A DNA stretch of 64,000 bases. Source: Sphingomonas crocodyli (GTDB taxonomy: Bacteria; Pseudomonadota; Alphaproteobacteria; Sphingomonadales; Sphingomonadaceae). Location: the NCBI RefSeq assembly GCF_004005865.1, contig NZ_SACN01000001.1:682001-746000 (forward strand), written 5' to 3'. Made by a program: the position numbers and the translations under genes. The notes below the pieces were generated by a model, which worked only from the letters and a program-made list of their open reading frames with translations, was not told where the DNA came from and did no database searches. This document shows, in pieces, positions 44,101 through 51,356 of the stretch; within the stretch, counting starts at the first letter, position 1; every line of letters begins with the position of its first letter.

Positions 44101-47040
44101 GCCCGACGCGACTTTCCAATCCGCGCGCATCGCCTCGATATCAAGACGGCGCGCGGCTTCGGGCGCATAAGGTGCGCTTAACGTGGCTTCTTCCAGCCTA
44201 TAGCGCGCGATCAATGCCAGCGCGTCACGCACGGCCATCACCCGATCGGTCATATCGGGAGCGAAGGCAAAGCGCAGATCATGGCCATGCATCGACAGGC
44301 ACAGATCAACGAAGCCAAGCAACGCTCCCAGCTGTGTGCGATCCTGTCCGGGTAGCGGGAGCCTACCCGCGGTTGCGACCGCCTCACGCGCGTCTACCAC
44401 GGCGTCGATCGCATCGGGGACTTCGCCCGCGCTGGCGACGATTGCCTCCTGCCACCCGTTCGACCAGTCGGTCCGCGCGATCCCGTCCAGCTCAGCGGGC
44501 AGATCGGCAACCGTCTTGCGCGCAATTCCCATCCGCCGGGCGATGTCTCGAAATTGCGCCATATGATCGGCCGAATGGCAGGTGGCGGCCGGAAAAGTGA
44601 ACTGTGGGGTCGCTTCGTCGGCATCGCGCACGGTGCGTCCGATCGCATTATGGATTGTCCAGCCATTGGCGTCGCGGCGATGGAGCAACGCCACCACATC
44701 GTTCAATTCATCACGCAGACGATGTGTCTCGTTAGCCTCGCGATCCCATTCCTCCTGGGTCAGCGTGTCACGCGCCGTCCAGGCGCTATCGAGTTGTTTG
44801 AGGACTGCAGTCTTGGTCGCCTTGGCCGAATGAAGTTCGAGACAGAAAGGTGCGAGGCCCTTGTCGGCCAATCGCCGCTGCACGACCTCCAGCGCCGCGC
44901 GCTTCTCCGCCACGAACAGTACGCGCCGCCCGAGTGCGAGATTATGCGCAATCATGTTCGCGATCGTCTGCGACTTGCCCGTTCCCGGCGGACCGTCGAG
45001 CACAAAGTCACGCTGCTCCGCAGAGGCGACAACCGCTGCCAGCTGCGAACTGTCCGCCGGCAGCGGCGTGAACAGGCTGGCAGGATCGATCCGGGTGTCC
45101 ATTTCCTCGGCGCGGGGGAAACCGCCCTTATCGACCTGCACTGATCCATCCCGATCGATCAAGTGCCGTACCAGCGGGCTTTCCTTTAGCCGGTCGGCGC
45201 GGTCGACCAAATCCTTCCACATCAGATATTTTGCAAAGGAGAAGGTGCCCAGCGCAACTTCGGGCACCACCTCGAAACCCACAATATCGCGAACGGCGGT
45301 GCGCACCGTGCGCCACACCCCAGCGACGTCGACCCCGCTATGATCCTGCGGCAATTCACCGTCCAAACCAGGAATGGTCAGTTCGAAATCCTGTCGCAGC
45401 AGTTCGAGCAGGGTCAGGTTGAAGCGCGGCTCGTCCTCATGCGCGATCATCGTCACACCGGACAGCGCACTCTTGCGCTCCAGCCGTACCGGCAACAGGA
45501 TCAGAGGCGCGCGATACGTCTTCTCCTCCGACGCGGACTTCTTCCATTTGAGAAAGCCCAGCGCGAGATAGAGCGTGTTGGCTCCCCCTTCCTCCAGATC
45601 GGTACGCGCCTTGCGGTACAGTTCGATCAGCGACGCATCGAGCTTGTCCTTGGGCAGCAGCGACAGCGCCTCGCCCCGGTTCATCGCCTGCACCGCCACC
45701 TCTTCGCGCAGGCTTGTCTGGGTCTGCTGCTGGTAGAGTTTCTCGTCGCGCCCGCCGACATCGAGATCGGGCATTGGTACGATCCGCACCTTGCGACCGC
45801 CGGCGAGCAGGTCTTCCAGCGCGCCAGGATCGGGGCACAGCAGCCTGATGACGGTCTTGCCGTCCCGCAGATTGAGCAGACTGTTGCTGGTCGTCAGGTT
45901 TAACAGTTTGCGCTGCCACTGCAGGATCCGCCCCGCTGCTGTTGGCACGTCTTCCACCACCTCGACATCAAAAGCCGGCAGCGCCGGAGCCGCCTCCAGC
46001 CCCTCGGCGACCTCGGGCATGTCAGGACCGGCGGTGCGCCCGGTCGCGGCAACGCCGAGCGGTCGGATCTTCTGCATACGGGCGCGGCGGACGTCGATCG
46101 CCATCTCGAACTGCGCATCGGCCTCTTCGGCGATTTGCCGCCGTGCGGTCGCCATTGCCTGCCCGAACCCCGCCGGCGAACTCTGCGTCGCCAAAGTCGT
46201 TTCGAACACGACCAGATCGTCCAGATCAAACCGACGGCGCAGCGCCGCCGCCTCATCGGTCACCAGCGTGGCGAACTCGACCGGCTGGAGCCAAACGCCG
46301 ATAAAGGCATGACCTTCGGTCAGGATCAGCAGCGGATTGAGGTTGGCCTGTTCCAACGCGGCTGAGAACAGCAATGTGGTGTCGAGACATGTCGCCAACC
46401 GACCGTCGAGGATCTGCGACGGGGTGCGGACCTTCTGCCCTGTCCGCTCGAAGCTTGCCGGCGGCAGCGCATAAGTGATGCGCAGCCCCGCAACAGCCGA
46501 CCAGATCGCGGACACGAGTTCCCACACGCGCTCCCGCTGGCCCGATCCATAGCCATCGATCGCATCTGGCTTGCCCGCCCGGCGCAGAACGTCCGACGCG
46601 CCTTTCAGCACCCGATCCACCGCCGGATCGTTCGGCATCACGAAGGCCGGCAGCAATTCGGCCATCGAACCGATGCCACCCCACTGGTTGTGAGCCAAGA
46701 GCTCCACCGGGTGCAGATGCTCGGCGAGGATGCCGCCGGACGCATCGGTCAAGTTGAGAGTCAGCGATCCGACCATACTCTCGGTCAGCTCGTGCAGCAG
46801 GGTCGCATTCAGCGCGACGTCGCGATCAGCAACGTGCACCTCGTCGCCAGGTAGCAACGCATCCATCCGCCAGCTCTTGCTCTGCACGAAGGGCGGATCC
46901 GCGACCAACGACAGGGTCAGATCGTGTGCCCCGCTGCCGACGAGGGCGATCACGCTCAGCTCGCGAATGACGGGAATAGCGTTCTGATGGGTAGCAAAGC
47001 CGATCTTTGCAGCGATCGCGCAATTGATTTGCCAAGTCAT
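41146..47040 (-). CDS. DUF4011 helicase-nuclease (transglutaminase-like / SF1 helicase / Vsr-like nuclease / DUF3320)
   Basis: 1964 residues. In order: an N-terminal beta-rich region; a transglutaminase-like fold at about 195-260 (RLATCLDTTLLFSAAL with a cysteine and EGHAFIGVWL with a histidine); DUF4011 from about 375 (WQRKLLNLTTSNSLLNLRDG); an SF1 helicase with Walker A DGPPGTGKSQTIANM near 680, Walker B VIFDEASQITPWDA near 1310 and late helicase motifs VQGDERDVILLG and NVAATRARREM; a Vsr/MTES_1575-like PD-(D/E)XK nuclease near 1600-1690 (FRIDLGVVHP, GVECDGASYH); and a C-terminal DUF3320-like domain near 1830. Similar single-gene helicase-nucleases have been reported as anti-phage systems (I recall the name Hhe). 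Cytoplasmic; likely cuts foreign DNA. Confidence 0.92.
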   Translation of the reverse strand: MTWQINCAIAAKIGFATHQNAIPVIRELSVIALVGSGAHDLTLSLVADPPFVQSKSWRMDALLPGDEVHVADRDVALNATLLHELTESMVGSLTLNLTDASGGILAEHLHPVELLAHNQWGGIGSMAELLPAFVMPNDPAVDRVLKGASDVLRRAGKPDAIDGYGSGQRERVWELVSAIWSAVAGLRITYALPPASFERTGQKVRTPSQILDGRLATCLDTTLLFSAALEQANLNPLLILTEGHAFIGVWLQPVEFATLVTDEAAALRRRFDLDDLVVFETTLATQSSPAGFGQAMATARRQIAEEADAQFEMAIDVRRARMQKIRPLGVAATGRTAGPDMPEVAEGLEAAPALPAFDVEVVEDVPTAAGRILQWQRKLLNLTTSNSLLNLRDGKTVIRLLCPDPGALEDLLAGGRKVRIVPMPDLDVGGRDEKLYQQQTQTSLREEVAVQAMNRGEALSLLPKDKLDASLIELYRKARTDLEEGGANTLYLALGFLKWKKSASEEKTYRAPLILLPVRLERKSALSGVTMIAHEDEPRFNLTLLELLRQDFELTIPGLDGELPQDHSGVDVAGVWRTVRTAVRDIVGFEVVPEVALGTFSFAKYLMWKDLVDRADRLKESPLVRHLIDRDGSVQVDKGGFPRAEEMDTRIDPASLFTPLPADSSQLAAVVASAEQRDFVLDGPPGTGKSQTIANMIAHNLALGRRVLFVAEKRAALEVVQRRLADKGLAPFCLELHSAKATKTAVLKQLDSAWTARDTLTQEEWDREANETHRLRDELNDVVALLHRRDANGWTIHNAIGRTVRDADEATPQFTFPAATCHSADHMAQFRDIARRMGIARKTVADLPAELDGIARTDWSNGWQEAIVASAGEVPDAIDAVVDAREAVATAGRLPLPGQDRTQLGALLGFVDLCLSMHGHDLRFAFAPDMTDRVMAVRDALALIARYRLEEATLSAPYAPEAARRLDIEAMRADWKVASGKFWFLATLAQRKVARALMQAGGASAMVDPQADLPRLAAMRDLLAQIDGLANQASGLPGWAGLASDGDRIEQAIGRADRLRAAIAAEADGPDMLVTLRGATATLVVDANEMLANDGAVAGAIERLRRALDRFDAVIGRFETLSGAKLGSDFAELRLRASAVVAHGRRLRDWAHWRGVRDEAMQAHLAPLVAALERGAIAPEASLPVFETAYARWFAFTRIDQEPMLTHFMVGEQEDRIARFRALDDRMGLLSSRYVRARLCGLIPDKNAVGKKDGYGTLKHQLQLQRPSMPIRKLAAEMGDAFTRLAPCMLMSPLSIAQYLPPDQALFDLVIFDEASQITPWDAIGAMARGKQVVIAGDPRQMPPSNDFGRGSGTATIDDDTVPDMESILDECLAAGVPQHSLDWHYRSRHESLITFSNTRYYDSKLVTFPPPETRPSAVTWQRVPGVYTSGIKTNPIEAQAIVDGAVRRLRDPGFVDEKGNPLTLGIITMNAEQMKLVEDLLDKAQRAHPEIVPHFDQENRTEPVCVRNLETVQGDERDVILLGVNFGPTEPGGKTMSMSFGKLNNSGGWRRLNVAATRARREMRIFTSFEPGMIDLTRTASEGVRDLKAFIEFAERGPRALAEANKGSLGGADSPFEEAVAAALRRRGWTIVPQVGVSKFRIDLGVVHPDRPGDYLVGVECDGASYHSAATARDRDKVRAAILEGLGWTLLRIWSTDWWIDKERATDRLHEQIEALLAADRAAVADREAAMEDAAALGSPAPDVDPIAPPVVEQNWPVPEAEAVADTIDIVRHEPPSRAFAYARFVESEQAASPTSGERDLYRATDFAALAPMIDPDSFYEPSYDAVLISLVRHVLVSEAPIAETLMVQRIARAHGFQRAGRIIRDRVMTIVDKLHFVEQEERGDRFIWTDVDARNLWDRVRIPASAEDVRQIEDIALAELRAARTGGDAVELSRNLGVRRLSSSARARIELAWKSELPEGEG

Positions 47041-47402
47041 GTTAAAAGCCCCTCTTGAGGCAAGAGATGACTCAACGGTCTTTGTCGTTCAATATTTGAT
47101 AGCATCCGGAACGGTGAGATCACGTCTCGGTATGAAGCTGATAGCTAATGCTAGGCTTCTAACGCCCTCATAGTCGCCGTTCGCCGGCGCTACCGTAAAT
47201 GCCGAAAGCAGCCATTCGGCCAGCTGGGCTCATGAGAGGGTTGTGGCAGAAGCCGAGGGCCGCACCCTGGCTGCTTGGCAGGCCTAATATCGACTGCCCG
47301 GAAATTGATAAGGCCTCTTTCGCTGGGACCGGTCCCTTGCCTCGTGGGGTGAGCGCTGCAGGACCGGGAGGGTCAATGCCGTCGGGAGGCTCGCTTGTCT
47401 GG
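47041..47402. other. Intergenic region, no gene seen
   Basis: About 360 nt between the helicase-nuclease and the UvrD-like gene, both read leftward; it should contain the promoter of the helicase-nuclease. A short rightward frame (47199-47441) has no ribosome-binding site and no recognisable protein. Confidence 0.4.
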
Positions 47403-49118
47403 CTAGGCGGTGAGAGCTATGACATTCCCAGACCCGAATAGCTTCTCTACCGATTGCAGCGCCGTCGGCAACAAAGTCTGGGTCGCTAAGACAGCCAGCT
47501 TTTTCTTCGGCCTGGAAACCGCCACGTAAAAGAGGTTCCGCGCCCGATAATACCCCTTCTCGTTCTTCGCGGTGATGGCGCCCGTCGTCAGCAGCTCAAG
47601 CAGCTGTGGCCAGTTATAATGGTTCCACCCGCCGCCAAGCACGACGATGACGTTGTCGAACTCCGCGCCCTTAACGCTGTGCTGTGTCGCAAACGGCGTT
47701 TGGCCCTCGATAAATTCGGCGAGCCGCACCAGCTCCTGGTACGGCGCCTCTCGGACGAGGCCATGCTCCTGAAGCGAGCGCGGCAACTCCGCACCGTTTT
47801 CGGCCGCCGCAAGCTCCTGCTCGCGCCTAACAATCCGGTCCGGTAGCCGAGGTCGACCTGTTTCCTTCAGGAGGTCGACGACGTCGCCTATGCTTCCGTT
47901 GCCGCGCGCGTCCGCTAACGCGGCCATGTCAGTCGCCCACGCGACCTTGTCTTCGTGCGCGCTGAGCTCTGGCCGTGACCCAAGGATTCTGAACATGTCG
48001 CCGAAGCGCTTCTCGGTGAAGGCGCGACACATCGGCTCTACGGTGTCGACAAGGAACGCGATCAACGGATCCTCCTTCTTCGCGAAGGAGTCATTGTAAC
48101 GATAAGCCTTGGCGATCGTGGGATAGCCGCGCTCAGCGGCAATCGCGTTATGCGTCAGCATGAGGATCTTCGTCTTCTCGGATGACAGATCCCACCCGTC
48201 CTCCTTCAGCCTTTCCGTCAGCTTCGCCATAAAATCCCGGCTGACCTCCGGCGGCGTGTCGTTCTTGGAAGACGAGCTGCTGGTCCGCTCACCGGTGTAG
48301 GAATTGGCATGAAAGAACCGCGCCTCGCCTTTAGCGTCGGGATCCTTGACGGCCTGCTTCAGCTCCGGTCGCAACGCGTTCAGCACGTTCACCACCGCGG
48401 GCACCGATCGAAAGTTCGAAGCCTTGTCGATCGGTTCAAGGGAGGGATATTCCGCCAGACCATAGTCGCTTCGATAGATTGTCTGCCAGTGATCGCCGAA
48501 GAAGCCGATCCTGGGACCGGTGCCGGTGGCTAGAAAATGCTCTGCCAGCGCCGCCATGAAGTGAGGGTCGGTGTCCTGATACTCGTCCACGAAGATAACG
48601 GGATATGTCGCGGCGAAAAGGGACCGAAATTTCGGCTTTCCAAGAAGTTGCGCCATGAACCGAGGGACGTCGTCGTGATGGAGCGTAATGTGCTTCTCGT
48701 CGATGCCGAAAAAGCCCAGCTGATACTCCACGATCTGGTCAGCGATCCCGCCTGCTTCCGCAATCTTGTCCTGTTTGTCCTCCATCCCAGCGACGAGCGC
48801 CCGCAAATCCTTCTGGAACCTGGACATGAACCCCCAGCAGAAAGCATGGATGGTCTCGACCAGGATCGCGGGGTGCTGCTCGATCTCTTGCGCGATCTCC
48901 TCCCGCGCCACCTCGGTGTAAGTTATGCACGCGACTTTCTGGCCTGCTCGCTGCAGGTCGCGGCCGCGCTCGTTGATGAGCTTCTTGAGCGCCTCGACGA
49001 GCGAATAGGTCTTACCGGCGCCAGCACCGGCTTCCAGCCGGAAGTTGCGGCCTTCGTCTAGGCACGCGTCTACCCGTTTCTGCGCCTCCTTGGCAGCTTC
49101 GACCGCAGGGTTCGTCAT
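47403..49118 (-). CDS. UvrD/PcrA-like helicase, GajB-type partner of the OLD nuclease
   Basis: 571 residues. Walker A EAGAGAGKTYSLVE (about 29-42), Walker B VIFVDEYQDTDP (176-187), motif IV/V-like TQHSVKGAEFDNVIVV near 485 and motif VI NLFYVAVSRPKKKL near 535. These are the SF1A UvrD/RecB motifs. Its ATG overlaps the stop of the OLD-nuclease gene (ATGA), exactly the gene order of Gabija and of class 2 OLD systems. It is a little longer than the B. cereus GajB. It probably senses or unwinds DNA ends and works with the upstream nuclease. Confidence 0.9.
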   Translation of the reverse strand: MTNPAVEAAKEAQKRVDACLDEGRNFRLEAGAGAGKTYSLVEALKKLINERGRDLQRAGQKVACITYTEVAREEIAQEIEQHPAILVETIHAFCWGFMSRFQKDLRALVAGMEDKQDKIAEAGGIADQIVEYQLGFFGIDEKHITLHHDDVPRFMAQLLGKPKFRSLFAATYPVIFVDEYQDTDPHFMAALAEHFLATGTGPRIGFFGDHWQTIYRSDYGLAEYPSLEPIDKASNFRSVPAVVNVLNALRPELKQAVKDPDAKGEARFFHANSYTGERTSSSSSKNDTPPEVSRDFMAKLTERLKEDGWDLSSEKTKILMLTHNAIAAERGYPTIAKAYRYNDSFAKKEDPLIAFLVDTVEPMCRAFTEKRFGDMFRILGSRPELSAHEDKVAWATDMAALADARGNGSIGDVVDLLKETGRPRLPDRIVRREQELAAAENGAELPRSLQEHGLVREAPYQELVRLAEFIEGQTPFATQHSVKGAEFDNVIVVLGGGWNHYNWPQLLELLTTGAITAKNEKGYYRARNLFYVAVSRPKKKLAVLATQTLLPTALQSVEKLFGSGNVIALTA

Positions 49119-51235
49119 AGATCGTACTGCGGCGCGGAGCTTTCGGGCGCAGCCGGACTAAAGTCCGAGCCTGCCGCGATCGGCAGCGCGCCCGCGCCGA
49201 CGCCAGCAAGCGGTGGCGGAGTTTCCGGAGGCGGGGGCGGCTCGGATAGCCAGGTCAGGCCTTGCTTGATGTATTTGGGAACGGCCCAATCCGCTTCCTG
49301 AATGGCGAACCGCAGGGCGGTCTCCGATTTGCTGAGGTCTTGTGCCATTTCCCAAGCGAGCAATCCGCGATCGCCTTCCTCAGGCAGGCCAAACCGCTCA
49401 GGATTTGCGAGGATCAGCGCATCCTCATAGCTCCGCCCGCACCAGCTCGAGCCGTCTTCCGGGACCTGGTAAGCGATTGAGCGATAGCGGGAGAGCTTCT
49501 CTTCCGGCGTCTTGGCGCAGAGCGCCTCGATACTGATCTGCTGGCCCTTGGGGACCGAGAACCAGTTTCGGATCGCGGCGTTCGAGCTGTGCTCGCCTTC
49601 GGCGCAAGGACATTTGACGGCGCGCGGCTTATCCTTGCTCTTGTCGATGCGAACCGCATCGATGTCGGTGATGATCAGGCTCTTCAATTCCAGGAAGTCG
49701 AGGAGTGGGTAGAAGATGTGCGCGTAGGCGCCGCCGACCTCGATCGTCGTGATATATTGGCGGCCAAGCTTCCGTTCGGGCGCGAGCTCTTCGTCCACAA
49801 GCCGCACGATGCGGGGCATCAGGATGCGCTCGGTGGTCCCTTCGACCAGGATCGCCTTGTCCGCAAAATACAGATCGCACTGGGTCAGGGTCATATACTG
49901 ATGAAGGAATTCGCGATCCTCCTGCGGGATAGCGGCGCTGCCTTTGCGGAAATCCTTGACCTTGGTCCGCCGCGCCCCCGCCGCATCCTGGCTCGAACTC
50001 AGAAAATAGCGCACCGCTTCGAATGAGGCCGCGTTTGCGACGTGCGGCGAGTGTGTCGAGATAATGAACTGAACCTGCCAGACCGGCTCGCCGACATATT
50101 TGGCAGACAGTGCCGCGACGGCGGCGTTCAACTGTGCGATCAGCACCTCTTGCATCTGGGGATGCAGGTGCGCCTCCGGCTCTTCTATGAAGACGAGATG
50201 GGTACCGGGCCGGATCGAGCGAGCGCGATACGCCTTATGGAAGGTCTCGAGTTGCAACAGCATGTAGATCAGGTTGCGGGTGCCGAGGCCGTTATAACCC
50301 TCGGGAAGATGGACACCGTGCTGGCCGGTGTAGAAGATCTTCGTGTGGTCCGAGAGAAGCGTCTCGACGTTGAGCGACGTTTCAGGCCTGAGCTCAGCGT
50401 CGTTGAGACCTGGGAAGCCGAACGCGCTCAAAGCTGGCAGCAGGTCCTTCACCATCGTGTCGAAGTCGTTCTGAATCGTCTGTTCGATCTGACTCACAGA
50501 GGTCTTCAGCGCGGCCGCCAGGGCTTGGTCGCTCTCCGCGGCAGTCATCGAGCTCGCAGTCTGGAATAGCGTTCCTAGGAGCCGCCCTATCACTGCGGTA
50601 TCGGTCGGCTTGCTGCTGTCGAGTGTTCGCTGCGCGCGCACGAAACCGCACTGAACGAGGGCGGACAGAGAGCCGGTGCCGTCGAGTACGCGGAAATTGG
50701 CCGGGTCCGTGGGGTCTATCGCCGTGACGCTTATGCGATACGCTCTAGGTAAGGTGTCACGAAGTTGACGGTAAAAATGCGCGACAGCGTCGCTGCCGGC
50801 CTCTGGCTCTTGAACATCGAACAAGGTCGCGAGCGACGCGGACGAAGCGCCATACTCGATCCGTGCGATGGCGGTGGAGCAGCTAGGATCAAGGTCGATC
50901 ACGAAAGGTGCGAGAGGGCCGAGCTCACCGACCGAGGAATCATATTTGAACGTCAGTGTGACTGCGATCGCCGGAAGGAGAGCGAGAACATCCTCTGGGT
51001 TGCCGCCGGCTTCGCGCTTCGCCTTTGCTTCGAGAAACTTACCTCGGGTACCGGCCGAGAAATCCTCCAGCCTGAACTTGGGCCCGTGCTCCCCCGCGAG
51101 ACGATCAAAGATTTCAGTGAGTGAGGTTTTGCCGCTGTTGTTCCGGCCGACGATGACCGTCGCGGTCGGTTCTAGCAGGAACTCGACGTCTTCCAAGAGC
51201 CGAAATCCCTGTACCTGGATCTTCTCAATAAGCAT
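49115..51235 (-). CDS. OLD family ATP-dependent nuclease (GajA-like, AAA + TOPRIM)
   Basis: About 706 residues from the ATG at 51235; a TTG at 51271 would add 12 residues. N-terminal ABC-like ATPase with Walker A VGRNNSGKTSLTE (29-41), a signature-helix region and Walker B THLVFIEEPEAHLHPQMQE near 345, followed by a TOPRIM nuclease domain with ILVEGTTERILMPRI near 462 and LIITDIDAVR near 522. This is the class 2 OLD/GajA architecture. The C-terminal 60 residues are proline-rich and probably disordered. Translationally coupled to the UvrD-like helicase. In Gabija the nuclease nicks DNA when nucleotide pools fall; whether that holds here is inference. Confidence 0.9.
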   Translation of the reverse strand: MLIEKIQVQGFRLLEDVEFLLEPTATVIVGRNNSGKTSLTEIFDRLAGEHGPKFRLEDFSAGTRGKFLEAKAKREAGGNPEDVLALLPAIAVTLTFKYDSSVGELGPLAPFVIDLDPSCSTAIARIEYGASSASLATLFDVQEPEAGSDAVAHFYRQLRDTLPRAYRISVTAIDPTDPANFRVLDGTGSLSALVQCGFVRAQRTLDSSKPTDTAVIGRLLGTLFQTASSMTAAESDQALAAALKTSVSQIEQTIQNDFDTMVKDLLPALSAFGFPGLNDAELRPETSLNVETLLSDHTKIFYTGQHGVHLPEGYNGLGTRNLIYMLLQLETFHKAYRARSIRPGTHLVFIEEPEAHLHPQMQEVLIAQLNAAVAALSAKYVGEPVWQVQFIISTHSPHVANAASFEAVRYFLSSSQDAAGARRTKVKDFRKGSAAIPQEDREFLHQYMTLTQCDLYFADKAILVEGTTERILMPRIVRLVDEELAPERKLGRQYITTIEVGGAYAHIFYPLLDFLELKSLIITDIDAVRIDKSKDKPRAVKCPCAEGEHSSNAAIRNWFSVPKGQQISIEALCAKTPEEKLSRYRSIAYQVPEDGSSWCGRSYEDALILANPERFGLPEEGDRGLLAWEMAQDLSKSETALRFAIQEADWAVPKYIKQGLTWLSEPPPPPETPPPLAGVGAGALPIAAGSDFSPAAPESSAPQYDL

Positions 51236-51356
51236 GGGTTCAATCTCGGCTTCGGATGTTGGTCTGACCAAAACGGGCTTACGGCGAGTGGATTTGAGCT
51301 AGCTGTGGCTCCGGTATTGCCGGTAGCAAGCGGACCCGCCCGGCGGCAGGTATTGC

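Noticed and set aside
43147..44181. 344-codon plus-strand frame in the helicase-nuclease
   Set aside because: Arginine/histidine-rich shadow of the real minus-strand gene.
47199..47441. 80-codon plus-strand frame
   Set aside because: No ribosome-binding site; composition not protein-like; overlaps the end of the UvrD-like gene.
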